This document shows positions 6,945-15,292 of a DNA stretch of 28,606 nt, piece by piece (positions within the stretch are counted from its first letter, which is position 1; the number at the start of each line of letters is the position of its first letter). The DNA is from JAKBEU01 sp036172095 (lineage in GTDB: Bacteria; Patescibacteriota; Microgenomatia; UBA1406; GWC2-37-13), in NCBI GenBank assembly GCA_036172095.1, contig JAVHSH010000033.1:1-28606 (forward strand). The letters are read 5' to 3'. The notes below the pieces were generated by a model, which was given only the letters and a program-made list of their open reading frames with translations, was not told the origin of the DNA and did no database searches. A program made the translations under genes and the position numbers.

Positions 6945-7661
6945 ACCATCGTGATCGATACTCTCAATTACAAGATCTGCTTGAGATTTTAATTCGTCTA
7001 CTGCATTTCCCATCGCCACTTTATAACCAACTGAATTAAATAAGTGGATATCATTGTGTCCGTCACCAACTCCAATTGTATCGTTCTTTTCTATATTGAG
7101 CAGATCACACAATATCTCCACAGCGTTCTCTTTTGTCGCATCTTTATGAGTCACATGTAAATCGAAATAGCCTTTTGTTTGACTTATTGCTTTTACACAA
7201 ACCACACCTTGCAGCTTATTAATTTCATTACAAATGATGTCGGATACACTTTGAGCAACAGTTTTAATATTAATTAAAAAAATAGGCTTAACGAATGAAC
7301 TATCTTTTTGAATTCTTTTTAAATTTGGCAATTCATCATTTAGATCAATCAAATATGGGTAATCCCGTATAGCTTCTAATATACACTTCACATCTTTTGG
7401 TTCTATGGTCTTTTGCCATATTATTTTTTCTGAAGAAGGGTTGATTATTTGAGTCCCTGCAGAAATGATGCAAGGGGATAATAGATTAAGACTTCGAACT
7501 GCCAATTTTGCAAAAGGCCAGTTTCTTCCTGTTGCACATGCAAAATGTACTAGACTATTTTTTTTGCCAATCGCGTTAATAAGTCTTGTTGAGGGCATGC
7601 CAAAAGGAATGCTTGGCATTGCTGTTCCATCTAAATCAAAAATCAGAGCCTTATATCTCAT
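6915..7661 (-). CDS. Cof-type HAD phosphatase
   Basis: A 248-residue HAD hydrolase of the Cof/sucrose-phosphatase type, with the cap inserted between motifs II and III. Motif I is IFDLDGTAM with Asp9 and Asp11; motif II is ACATGRN; the motif III lysine is probably in THKDATKENAV; motif IV is GVGDGHNDIHLF. Such proteins dephosphorylate sugar phosphates, FMN or phosphoglycolate; specificity cannot be assigned. The start chosen is ATG 7661, which makes the protein begin MRYKALIFDLDG as expected, and it overlaps the penicillin-binding protein stop as ATGA, so the two are co-translated. The longer frame reaching 7742 is just the PBP tail read in another frame. Confidence 0.85.
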   Translation of the reverse strand: MRYKALIFDLDGTAMPSIPFGMPSTRLINAIGKKNSLVHFACATGRNWPFAKLAVRSLNLLSPCIISAGTQIINPSSEKIIWQKTIEPKDVKCILEAIRDYPYLIDLNDELPNLKRIQKDSSFVKPIFLINIKTVAQSVSDIICNEINKLQGVVCVKAISQTKGYFDLHVTHKDATKENAVEILCDLLNIEKNDTIGVGDGHNDIHLFNSVGYKVAMGNAVDELKSQADLVIESIDHDGLACFIEGLH

Positions 7662-10261
7662 GGTGTCTCTGAAATGATTGGTGTGATAGTAGTAGGCGCT
7701 GGCGTGCTTGTTGGAGCGGGAGTCGCTTGGACATAGTCCCATGGTTTGTTTACGCCAAACTTAATCATCGACTCACCAGTCTTATCCTTCTCATTAGTTG
7801 CTCGCACCTTTAGTTCGTAAACACCATCATTTGTTACAGAGACCGTTTCTTCAAAATCTTTCTTGTCTTCGTTATAGTTCTTTATCTCATTGTTGTTCAG
7901 ATATATCTTTACGTTTTTCAAATTACTCATAGATACCGTTTTAATCCTGACGGTAAATGTTTTGTCAGTAATCGTTGAATGATCTGAGATATTCTTTATT
8001 GAGACAACCACGTCTTCAGAACGGTTATCTGAAACATCCGTTGGGCACTTCCATTTATCATCTCCTTGTTCCCGTCGCCAAGAATCAATTCCCTCTTGCC
8101 ATCTATTTTTGCCATCAAGAGATACGGGGTCTGTTTCATTAACGATATAACAATCTTTTTCTTCATAGTTTCCAGTCTTAATCTCTATATCATTTGCCAA
8201 TTTCCCATTTGACTTGGAAATTTTTGACTTCTTATAGAATGAAGAAATCTCTTTTGGTTCGGTTCCTTCAATAAAATATTCGCTTCGTGTTTGGGAACCA
8301 TCCTTTGGCAATCCACCAAATAGAGGGTCTATCTGCAATGCTTTTACTTTATCCGGCTTATCCATGATGCCATCCTTATATTTCTTCAAAAGCTCACTCA
8401 TAAGCGTATACCAAATCGGAGACGCTCCTGTCTCTCCAGAAGTCACTCGGGGATCCATTACTGAGTTATCATTATTCCCAACCCAGACGCCGACTGTGAC
8501 ACCTTTTGTGAATCCGACTGCCCAGTTGTCTCTTTTGTCATTGGTCGTACCTGTTTTAACGGAGACTGTCTTACCGGGAATATTCAGGTATGAACGGAGA
8601 CCGAATGCCTCTGAGCGAGCATTATTATCTGAAAGAATATGTGAAATGAGGAAAGAAATTTCTGGAGAAAAGACTTTTGTTTCATTACTTGGCCTAGAAC
8701 GATAGATGAGTTTGTCATTGCTATCTTTTATTTCCAATATTGATACTGGTTCCTTGCGTATACCGCCCCGTGCGAATACTGCAAATGCATTGGAGAGATC
8801 AAGAAGAGTCACTTCACCACCACCAAGCGTAATAGATAAACCGAAACGATTAAGGTTCTCTTGAGTTGGGGCTAATGTATGAAGCCCCATCAAATCAGCT
8901 CGTGCCAAAAAATCCTGCACACCCACCATCGAAACAAGTTTTACAGCTGGAATGTTCAATGAGTTTGCTAACCCAAATCTCAATTGTATTGGCCCCCTGA
9001 ATTTTCCGTCATAGTTCACAGGGGTATAATCTGCCTGATCTTTTACAGGAAAACTTGTTTTTACGTCCATAAGGGTAGTTGCGGGCGTGTAGCCTTTCTC
9101 GAATGCAAGAGCATAGGTAATAGGCTTTACAGCGCTACCTGGCTGACGATTGCTTGTTGCGGCATTGAAGTTGCCATATTCCTTATCATTGAAGTCATAC
9201 GATCCTACCATCCCCAAAACTTCATCTGTTTGTGAGTCAAGAACAACGACTGCGCCATTTCCAACTTTATATTTTTTTATGCTCACTATCTCATCCTTGA
9301 CTATTTTTTCAGCTTTTTGCTGGACGTCTGAAGATAAAGTCGTTTTGATTTTTAGCCCTTGGTCAAGAATCTTTGAGCCATACTCCTTTTCTATAAGTTG
9401 TCTGACATAAAATACAAAATGGGGGGCGTTTATTGACATCCGAGACTGGGAAAAGGTAAGGGATCCCATTTGTACAACCGCCTTTAACTCTTGTTCAGAA
9501 GTGATGTACCCATCTTCGCGCATTCGTCTCAATACTACTTTTGTTCGCGCTTTCCATGCATCCTTCACCCCGATAAAAGGTGAATACACACTTGGACTTT
9601 GCGGCAACCCAGCTATGAAAGCAGATTCAAGAAGAGAGAGCTGAGAAGGATTTTTTCCGAAGTATCCCTTTGCAGCCGAACCAACGCCATAAAAACTTCC
9701 TCCATAGGGAGATTCGTTCAAATACATTTCAAGTATTTGATCCTTCGTATATTTTCCTTCGACTGAAATTGAAAGAATTATTTCTTTAAGCTTACGTGTT
9801 GTTGTTTGTGTTGAGTCAAGAAGTACGTTCTTGATTAGCTGTTGGGTAATCGTTGATCCTCCTCCTGATATTTTTCTATTCAAAACCAGAAGGACAAATG
9901 AGCGGAGTATGCCTATTGTTGAAAACCCACCATGCTTATAAAAGTCCTTATCCTCAACGGCTATCGTGGCTTTTTTTAAATTGGTTGTTATGTCTTTAAA
10001 GGCAACCGGAAGTCTATTCTTATCCTTGTACATTTGAAATAATATTTTTCCATCCCTATCATAAAAAATGGTCGCACTTTGTTCTGTTTGGGATAGTTTG
10101 CCAGGAGAAGGGAGATCTCGAGAGAACCAAGTAAAGACTCCGAGTGTAAGGATAAACATAAAAGCGACAAATCCGCCGAGAATCAATGGGCCCTTTTGCC
10201 GTATAAATTCCTTATCTATGGATTTGATTGAGAAAGTAGTTCTTCGTCTTCGCGATATCAT
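7658..10261 (-). CDS. Class A penicillin-binding protein (peptidoglycan glycosyltransferase/transpeptidase)
   Basis: An 867-residue bifunctional PBP. Order: Arg-rich cytoplasmic N terminus (ISRRRRTT), one membrane anchor (~residues 25-47), a GT51 glycosyltransferase domain with EDKDFYKHGG (catalytic Glu103), GGSTITQQL and RKLKEI...YLN, then the transpeptidase with SAVK (Ser376, Lys379), SLN (434-436) and KTGTT (from Lys569). After the transpeptidase come ~200 extra residues: a Cys-containing linker, an Ig-like beta domain (VVSIKNIS to IKFGVN) and a Pro/Thr tail of APTSTPAPTT type. It polymerises and cross-links peptidoglycan outside the membrane. The start ATG 10261 lies 7 nt after a TATAAT on this strand; the GTG at 10294 gives an 11-residue hydrophobic extension and lies upstream of that -10. 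The Ig and Pro/Thr tail suggest attachment to or passage through the wall. Confidence 0.92.
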   Translation of the reverse strand: MISRRRRTTFSIKSIDKEFIRQKGPLILGGFVAFMFILTLGVFTWFSRDLPSPGKLSQTEQSATIFYDRDGKILFQMYKDKNRLPVAFKDITTNLKKATIAVEDKDFYKHGGFSTIGILRSFVLLVLNRKISGGGSTITQQLIKNVLLDSTQTTTRKLKEIILSISVEGKYTKDQILEMYLNESPYGGSFYGVGSAAKGYFGKNPSQLSLLESAFIAGLPQSPSVYSPFIGVKDAWKARTKVVLRRMREDGYITSEQELKAVVQMGSLTFSQSRMSINAPHFVFYVRQLIEKEYGSKILDQGLKIKTTLSSDVQQKAEKIVKDEIVSIKKYKVGNGAVVVLDSQTDEVLGMVGSYDFNDKEYGNFNAATSNRQPGSAVKPITYALAFEKGYTPATTLMDVKTSFPVKDQADYTPVNYDGKFRGPIQLRFGLANSLNIPAVKLVSMVGVQDFLARADLMGLHTLAPTQENLNRFGLSITLGGGEVTLLDLSNAFAVFARGGIRKEPVSILEIKDSNDKLIYRSRPSNETKVFSPEISFLISHILSDNNARSEAFGLRSYLNIPGKTVSVKTGTTNDKRDNWAVGFTKGVTVGVWVGNNDNSVMDPRVTSGETGASPIWYTLMSELLKKYKDGIMDKPDKVKALQIDPLFGGLPKDGSQTRSEYFIEGTEPKEISSFYKKSKISKSNGKLANDIEIKTGNYEEKDCYIVNETDPVSLDGKNRWQEGIDSWRREQGDDKWKCPTDVSDNRSEDVVVSIKNISDHSTITDKTFTVRIKTVSMSNLKNVKIYLNNNEIKNYNEDKKDFEETVSVTNDGVYELKVRATNEKDKTGESMIKFGVNKPWDYVQATPAPTSTPAPTTITPIISETP

Positions 10262-10262
10262 A

Positions 10263-10291
10263 TTTCCAATTATAACAAAAAATGATATACT
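10263..10291 (+). promoter_or_regulatory. Promoter of the 35-residue membrane peptide / recG unit
   Basis: TTTCCA (10263-10268), 17-bp spacer and TATACT (10286-10291) with an extended -10 TG at 10283-10284. The -10 ends 6 nt before ATG 10298, predicting a leaderless transcript. It overlaps the opposite-strand -10 of the PBP gene. Confidence 0.6.
10269..10274 (-). promoter_or_regulatory. -10 element of the penicillin-binding protein gene
   Basis: A perfect TATAAT read on the minus strand, ending 7 nt before ATG 10261. No good -35 lies at 17 bp; ATGACG at 10299-10294 is 19 bp away. The site lies inside the spacer of the + strand promoter, so the two polymerases would compete for the same DNA. 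Confidence 0.55.
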
Positions 10292-10297
10292 CACGTC

Positions 10298-10405
10298 ATG
10301 GCAAAAAAATTTCGAATAAAAAAAGAAACAATCTGGAAGGTGATAATTTTTGTCTCATCACTTCTTCTTATTTTGACGTCCCTTGCGCCTCTCTTTTTGA
10401 GATAA
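10298..10405 (+). CDS. Small membrane peptide, 35 residues
   Basis: A short frame, ATG 10298 to TAA 10405, encodes a basic head (MAKKFRIKKETIWK) followed by one hydrophobic helix (VIIFVSSLLLILTSLAPLFL) and a final Arg. This is the shape of a single-pass small membrane protein, inside-positive. It has its own promoter with an ATG placed exactly like other starts in the window, and it ends 6 nt before recG, which supports it being a real gene. I recognise no family. It could act in the membrane next to the divergent penicillin-binding protein, or serve as a leader cistron for recG. Confidence 0.6.
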   Translation: MAKKFRIKKETIWKVIIFVSSLLLILTSLAPLFLR

Positions 10406-10411
10406 TAAGGC

Positions 10412-12448
10412 ATGTTGGAAACATCAGTCAATGAACTTCCTCACACCAGTGGTCTCACCAAAAAGCGAATGCACCTTCTTTCGCTTGATACATATGAAGA
10501 TTTGCTTAAATATGCACCAAATCGCTATGAGGATTACTCGCGCATCATACCTTTGAATAAAATTCCGCTATATCTTGATCAGAAGATAACAGTGACTGGA
10601 ACCATCAATTCAATTATTCCTGTCCGAACTCGATCGCGATTATCGCTTCAGAAAGTAATAATTGAGGATGGAACGGGCAAAATTACTATTTCATTTTTTA
10701 ATCAACCCTATCTACTTTCTCAGATAAAGAAGGGGCATACCTATGCGTTCTCAGGGATGGTAAAACAGTTTGGTCCTCAATATACACTACAACCTGAAAC
10801 ATTCGAGGAAATACATCTTCCCTACACTATTGGGGTAGAGACGGGGCGTATACTCCCTGTCTATTCGGAAGCAAAAGGACTGTCAAGTCGGTTGCTTCGA
10901 GAAAAAATCGCTGGTATTTTGCCATTCGCGACATCAGCAGAAGAGACCCTTCCATCCTTGACTATTGAGGAAAACAATCTTCTTTCTCTTGCTGAGTCTT
11001 TACAAAGACTCCACAAACCACTCACTATGGAGGACCTGAAAGCTGCCCGCGACCGCCTAGCGTTTGAAGAGTTATTCGTCCTTCAGCTTTCCACTGCTCT
11101 TATTAGAGACCAATGGGAACGTAACAGGATAGCACAACCAATAGTCCTGACTCCAGCACACAAGAAAAAATTAAGTGGGCTAATTGAATCGCTTCCATTC
11201 AAATTGACTGATGACCAACTGAAAGCATCAACGGCAATAATAAGTGACATACAAAAAACCATCCCAATGAATAGGTTCTTGCAGGGAGATGTGGGTTCGG
11301 GAAAAACAATTGTTGCTGTACTTGCGGCATACGCAGTCCATCTTTCAAAGAAAAAAACCCTCTACATGGCTCCGACCGAAATACTAGCATTTCAACACGC
11401 AGAGACATTCAAGCAAATACTCGAACCTCTGGATATCAAGGTTGGCATCCAAACAGGATCAAAAAAAGAGATACAGAATGAATCACAGTTAGATGTAATT
11501 ATCGGTACTCACGCATTACTGAATGCCAATATCCCTCTTTCTGAGGTTGGCCTCATTGTCATCGATGAACAACATCGTTTTGGAGTTAAGCAAAGGGCAT
11601 TGCTCAAATCAAAGGGCCAATCACCCCATCTTTTAACGATGACTGCTACTCCAATCCCTCGGACAGTGGCACTTACCGCTTTTGGCGAACTGGATATGAG
11701 TGTCATAACTACCCTTCCACTCGGAAGGAAACAGATAAAAACATATGTTGTCCAACCACAAAAACGAAAAGATGCCTATGAATGGATAAAAAAACAGATA
11801 ATCTCGCTTGGAATCCAAGTGTTTGTTATTTGCCCTCTTGTTGAGGAGTCGGAAAGCGAGACTTTGGTGAGCGTAAAGGCGGTAACGAAGGAATATGAAG
11901 TTTTAAAAACGGAATTTAATAATTTTAACTTGGGATTGCTTCATGGTAAGTTGAAATCAGCGGAAAAGGAAGCGACATTGCAGGATTTCAGAGATAAAAA
12001 GACGCAAATTTTGGTCTCCACCTCCGTTGTTGAAGTCGGTATCGATATCCCTAATGCGACAATAATGATCATAGAGGGAGCGGAACGATTTGGTCTTTCT
12101 CAACTGCATCAGCTCCGGGGACGAATTGGAAGAGGAGATATCCAATCACACTGCCTACTGTTCTCATCAAACCCATCTGTGCCACCGAGATTGAACTTCT
12201 TTGCAACAACAACGAATGGCATGAAACTAGCAGAGTATGACCTTTCTGAGCGAGGGCCTGGGAATATATTCGGCATTGAACAGAGTGGATTCATGAAAAT
12301 AAAGTTTGCGTCACTCACCGATGCAGAACTTATCGAAAAAACACAGAATGCGGTAAAAACGTTTTTAGGACGCGACACAATAGAGAAATATCCGTCACTT
12401 CAAAAGAAAATCCTTACTTTCCAAATTGACAAAATAGCAAAAGACTAG
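10412..12448 (+). CDS. recG: ATP-dependent DNA helicase RecG
   Basis: A 678-residue superfamily 2 helicase that drives branch migration and fork reversal. N-terminal wedge/OB domain (~1-150, with TVTGTINSI and a G-K-I-T-I-S-F-F-N strand), then the helicase core: GDVGSGKT Walker A (292-299), DEQHRFG Walker B, TMTATPIPRT motif III, and in the second RecA domain LLHGKLKSAEKE, STSVVEVGIDIPNA and QLRGRIGRG. Length fits the family (~690). A TAAGG lies just before the ATG. It follows the small membrane peptide by 6 nt. The promoter of the next gene (rpmF) lies across its last codons. Confidence 0.97.
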   Translation: MLETSVNELPHTSGLTKKRMHLLSLDTYEDLLKYAPNRYEDYSRIIPLNKIPLYLDQKITVTGTINSIIPVRTRSRLSLQKVIIEDGTGKITISFFNQPYLLSQIKKGHTYAFSGMVKQFGPQYTLQPETFEEIHLPYTIGVETGRILPVYSEAKGLSSRLLREKIAGILPFATSAEETLPSLTIEENNLLSLAESLQRLHKPLTMEDLKAARDRLAFEELFVLQLSTALIRDQWERNRIAQPIVLTPAHKKKLSGLIESLPFKLTDDQLKASTAIISDIQKTIPMNRFLQGDVGSGKTIVAVLAAYAVHLSKKKTLYMAPTEILAFQHAETFKQILEPLDIKVGIQTGSKKEIQNESQLDVIIGTHALLNANIPLSEVGLIVIDEQHRFGVKQRALLKSKGQSPHLLTMTATPIPRTVALTAFGELDMSVITTLPLGRKQIKTYVVQPQKRKDAYEWIKKQIISLGIQVFVICPLVEESESETLVSVKAVTKEYEVLKTEFNNFNLGLLHGKLKSAEKEATLQDFRDKKTQILVSTSVVEVGIDIPNATIMIIEGAERFGLSQLHQLRGRIGRGDIQSHCLLFSSNPSVPPRLNFFATTTNGMKLAEYDLSERGPGNIFGIEQSGFMKIKFASLTDAELIEKTQNAVKTFLGRDTIEKYPSLQKKILTFQIDKIAKD

Positions 12449-12454
12449 TAAAAT
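12426..12454 (+). promoter_or_regulatory. Sigma70-type promoter of rpmF, predicted leaderless
   Basis: TTGACA (12426-12431), 17-bp spacer, TAAAAT (12449-12454); ATG 12463 follows after 8 nt. The -35 lies within the last recG codons. This should drive rpmF-nusB-rnc and possibly rpsP. Confidence 0.75.
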
Positions 12455-12462
12455 AGAACGAA

Positions 12463-12612
12463 ATGACACCACTACCAAAACGTAAACACTCAACCAGACG
12501 AGTTGGGAAGCGAAATGCTTCAAAAGATGTGACGCTATCGTCTCTTATCATCTGTAAAAACTGTGGGAAAACAAAACTCCCTCACAGAATCTGCAAATAT
12601 TGTAATAAATAA
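12463..12612 (+). CDS. rpmF: 50S ribosomal protein L32
   Basis: A 49-residue protein. It begins TPLPKRKHSTRRVGKRNA, matching the basic, Pro-Lys-rich L32 start, and has a zinc ribbon of two CxxC pairs (CKNC and CKYC, nine residues apart), so it is the zinc-binding form. L32 sits near the peptidyl-transferase exit of the large subunit. The start is set by the promoter 8 nt upstream, giving a leaderless mRNA. nusB begins 6 nt after the stop. Confidence 0.93.
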   Translation: MTPLPKRKHSTRRVGKRNASKDVTLSSLIICKNCGKTKLPHRICKYCNK

Positions 12613-12618
12613 ACAGCA

Positions 12619-12969
12619 ATGGACATCCGGCATAAAAATCGGATAGAAGTAGTCGAAAATTTATTTGCCTACTCATTTAGCCAACCTGCCTTTGTTGCAC
12701 CCCATAAAAGTGAGCTTTTCGAAGTGATTATCCCACGTTTGACAGAAATTGATGCCATAATCACGAAATATGCTCCTAAATTCCCTATTGATCGTATTTC
12801 AAAGGCCGACTTAGCAGTGCTTCGGCTTGCGGTGTATGAACTCATAATAAACCCACTGGAACCCCCAAAAGCAGTCATTAATGAAGCTGTTGAGCTTGCA
12901 AAGGAAATAGGTGGAGAAAAGGCATATACGTTTATTAATGGCGTTTTGGGAAAAATCATCTCACAATGA
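12619..12969 (+). CDS. nusB: Transcription antitermination factor NusB
   Basis: A 116-residue all-helical protein, slightly shorter than E. coli NusB (139). Recognised by RHKNRIEVVENLFAYSFS at the start, RISKADLAVLRLAVYEL in the middle, and PPKAVINEAVELAKEIGGEKAYTFINGVLGKI at the end, the most conserved NusB block (given here with its key residues: Pro-Pro-Lys, INEAVELAK, FINGVLGKI). With ribosomal protein S10 (NusE) it binds boxA in nascent rRNA and keeps polymerase from terminating; a boxA is present at 28231-28243 in this same window. It overlaps rnc by ATGA. Confidence 0.92.
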   Translation: MDIRHKNRIEVVENLFAYSFSQPAFVAPHKSELFEVIIPRLTEIDAIITKYAPKFPIDRISKADLAVLRLAVYELIINPLEPPKAVINEAVELAKEIGGEKAYTFINGVLGKIISQ

Positions 12970-13676
12970 TACAGATTCAGGCTGAAATTAAAAAGACACT
13001 AGACATTGATTTTAAAAATCAGACATTGCTCCATAATGCTTTTATTCATCGCTCCTATCTGAATGAACATAAGGATAGTGAGCTTCCTTCTAATGAAAAA
13101 CTTGAGTTTCTTGGAGATAGTGTTTTATCTCTTGCAACTTCCATATATCTATTCAGGAACTTTCCCGAGCTTGATGAGGGGACGTATACCGATATTAAGG
13201 CTGCTGTCGTGCGAACAGAAAGCCTGGCAGAGGCGGCTGAACATCTCCATTTCGGTGGATTGATTTACCTTTCAAAGGGAGAAGAAACAAATGGGGGAAG
13301 AACAAATAAGAATATTTTGGCAGACTGCTTCGAATCATTTATCGCAGCGCTTTTTCTCGATCAGGGGTTTGATACTGCCTATAACTTCATTTTGAATCAC
13401 CTCTTCAGAAATAAGCTCGATTATGTTGTGAAGAATAAGTTATATCTTTCCCCAAAAAGCAGACTCCAAGAGCTTATCCAGGCATCTCATAAATCACTCC
13501 CTCTCTATTCTATCCAAAGTGAAGAAGGGCCTGAGCACAAAAAGGAGTTTGTCATCTCTGTTTCCTACAAAAACAGGGAGTTAGGAATCGGCCGTGGCAA
13601 CTCCAAAAAGGAAGCAGAAGAACTTGCTGCGAAAAATGCATTGGAATTTTTGGAAAAAAATAGTTATAATATCTGA
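12966..13676 (+). CDS. rnc: Ribonuclease III
   Basis: A 236-residue double-stranded-RNA endonuclease of normal length. The RNase III signature NEKLEFLGDSVLSL (~42-55) carries the metal-binding Glu and Asp; ADCFESFIAALFLDQG (~115-130) carries the second acidic pair. The dsRNA-binding domain spans ~165-232, starting PKSRLQELIQ and ending with the SKKEAEELAAKNALEFL helix. It cuts the rRNA precursor stems and structured mRNAs. The start overlaps the nusB stop (ATGA), implying coupled translation; both products act on rRNA transcripts. Confidence 0.96.
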   Translation: MIQIQAEIKKTLDIDFKNQTLLHNAFIHRSYLNEHKDSELPSNEKLEFLGDSVLSLATSIYLFRNFPELDEGTYTDIKAAVVRTESLAEAAEHLHFGGLIYLSKGEETNGGRTNKNILADCFESFIAALFLDQGFDTAYNFILNHLFRNKLDYVVKNKLYLSPKSRLQELIQASHKSLPLYSIQSEEGPEHKKEFVISVSYKNRELGIGRGNSKKEAEELAAKNALEFLEKNSYNI

Positions 13677-13709
13677 TTACTTGTTTCAGTTTATTAATAG
13701 ATAAATAGT

Positions 13710-13949
13710 ATGGCAGCCACAATCAGACTCATGAAGTTCGGAAAAAGAGGATATCCAACATATAGAATCGTTGTTCTTGATAAGAGAAAGAAGAGAGATG
13801 GATCGTATATCGCGAAGGTCGGCACATACAATCCTCATGTTGAACCATCACTCATCATTGACGATGCTAAGCTTCAGGAATGGCTCAAAAAGGGAGCGCA
13901 AGTATCTGAAGGAATGAGAAAACTCCTCAAAAATAGAAAAAGTAAGTAA
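13710..13949 (+). CDS. rpsP: 30S ribosomal protein S16
   Basis: A 79-residue protein with the family's opening (ATIRLMKFGKRGYPTYRIVV), a DKRKKRDGSYIAKVGTYNPH core, and a short basic tail (LLKNRKSK). S16 is an early-assembly protein of the small subunit. It lies 33 nt after rnc. A TAGATA 6 nt before the ATG could be a weak -10 but has no supporting -35, so read-through from the rpmF promoter is likely. The usual partners rimM and trmD do not follow; the strand switches after it. Confidence 0.96.
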   Translation: MAATIRLMKFGKRGYPTYRIVVLDKRKKRDGSYIAKVGTYNPHVEPSLIIDDAKLQEWLKKGAQVSEGMRKLLKNRKSK

Positions 13950-13978
13950 AGCTTATTATTTTCTGTTCTCCAGTATTC

Positions 13979-13998
13979 AATATAATATCGATTATATT
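13979..13998. terminator. A+T-only hairpin between convergent rpsP and pilO
   Basis: Perfect inverted repeat AATATAAT / ATTATATT with a 4-nt loop (ATCG), followed by TTTAT. It lies in the 63-nt gap between two converging genes, where a bidirectional terminator is expected, but the stem has no G-C pairs, so the call is weak. Confidence 0.35.
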
Positions 13999-14012
13999 TT
14001 TATGTTATGATT

Positions 14013-14714
14013 CTATTCAGTCTTAGAAAATGGATCTTGTTTTGGTTGATATGACGTATCGACTGACTGATACACAGCTGAACTAAACTGGAACTGCATC
14101 TTGTCCTTAATGACCTGAAGACGTTGTATTTCATCCTTTGTCAATTGTGGTACACGAACAGTTTCATTGAATGAAAATCGCTTACTATAAAAATTGAGTG
14201 TTATTTTCGTATCTGCCGCATTCTTCTCTCCACGATACACAATTTTGTCAGTCGTTACGAGTCTCCCGCCAGCAAACTGGTATTCTTGAAGGAATTTAAG
14301 AAAGGCATTTGTGTCGCCTTTTCCATTCGCAGTTAAGGTTAAGCGTTCTTTGGTTGTTGCAGTAATGTCTATTGAGTAGTCGGAAATCTTAAATCCTGAG
14401 GCATTACTTATGGCTTCCAGGGCATAGATGATTGAAAAGAAGTCTTCCGTTTCCGGTATAAGGCTTGCCAGCAGTTTGTTATAGTCCTTAATTTGGTCTT
14501 GGGTAAGGGTCTTATTGTATTTAAGCGTATTGAAACGATCGCCAAGCATCGCTATCTCATCCTGAAGCAAATCTACCTCTTTTTTTTGTCTATTGAACTG
14601 AGAGTAGAAAACAAAAACTATTCCGACAAGGACCACAATCACGCCGAATGAAACAAATATTGACCATTGATCCGTTAATATCCTTTTTATTTTATAGAGT
14701 GATATAAATTTCAT
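14013..14714 (-). CDS. pilO: Type IV pilus inner-membrane protein PilO-like
   Basis: A 233-residue bitopic protein: short basic cytoplasmic start (ISLYKIKRILTDQW), one membrane helix (~residues 18-38, FVSFGVIVVLVGIVFVFYS), a coiled coil (NRQKKEVDLLQDEIAMLGDR), then an alpha/beta domain of the PilO ferredoxin-like type (~85-180). In known pili PilO pairs with PilN and joins PilM to the rest of the machine. Identity rests on this architecture and on position, third after pilM and pilN, 5 nt downstream of pilN. No pilP or pilQ follows, as expected for a cell without an outer membrane. Confidence 0.75.
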   Translation of the reverse strand: MKFISLYKIKRILTDQWSIFVSFGVIVVLVGIVFVFYSQFNRQKKEVDLLQDEIAMLGDRFNTLKYNKTLTQDQIKDYNKLLASLIPETEDFFSIIYALEAISNASGFKISDYSIDITATTKERLTLTANGKGDTNAFLKFLQEYQFAGGRLVTTDKIVYRGEKNAADTKITLNFYSKRFSFNETVRVPQLTKDEIQRLQVIKDKMQFQFSSAVYQSVDTSYQPKQDPFSKTE

Positions 14715-14719
14715 AGTGA

Positions 14720-15286
14720 TTACTTCAACTCTTTGAATACTCCTTTTAACTCCAACTCAAATCTGTTCCCGCTAATTGTCTGCTTATTAATACTAAACGA
14801 TTGGAGAGCAAGGGAACTAAAGTTCTTCAAAAAATCCTCACTTTCAATATATTTAAGGAATAAATCCATTTCACTATAACTAGAAAAACGGACGATGAAA
14901 GTCGTTTTTCTGTCTTTATCGATGTCTATAGTATCAAGTATTGGTTTTGCCAGACCCTCATCCAGCGATTTCTTTAGGACTGAGTAGTAGGGAAGGAAGT
15001 TTGCATCATTTTTAAGAAATGTATTCATTTGTGTCTGTTTACTCTTAAAGTAACGGACATTCACTTCTGCTTCTTTTTCATCAAGCAGATACTTCAGGTA
15101 TGTTTCCTTTTTCTTAAGCAGCTCCTGTTGTTGAGAATTAAGTCTCAAAACCTGCGTTATCAAAAATATAAATAGCAGAAAAAGGACGACTCCGGCACTG
15201 GTAAGCGTACGTTTGATTTGCGACGCATGGATACTAATGAAGTCTTGCTGAGGCTTTCTTCGGAATAGATTAATTCTTGTTTTCAT
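14720..15286 (-). CDS. pilN: Type IV pilus inner-membrane protein PilN-like
   Basis: A 188-residue bitopic protein. The N terminus MKTRINLFRRKPQQ resembles the conserved INLLP-type segment by which PilN binds PilM (here INLFR). A membrane helix follows (~residues 29-48, TSAGVVLFLLFIFLITQVL), then a coiled coil rich in Lys/Glu/Gln and a small alpha/beta domain with TFIVRFSSYSEMDLFLKYIE. It would dimerise with PilO in the membrane. It lies 6 nt after pilM and 5 nt before pilO in one transcription unit. Confidence 0.78.
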   Translation of the reverse strand: MKTRINLFRRKPQQDFISIHASQIKRTLTSAGVVLFLLFIFLITQVLRLNSQQQELLKKKETYLKYLLDEKEAEVNVRYFKSKQTQMNTFLKNDANFLPYYSVLKKSLDEGLAKPILDTIDIDKDRKTTFIVRFSSYSEMDLFLKYIESEDFLKNFSSLALQSFSINKQTISGNRFELELKGVFKELK

Positions 15287-15292
15287 ACAGTA

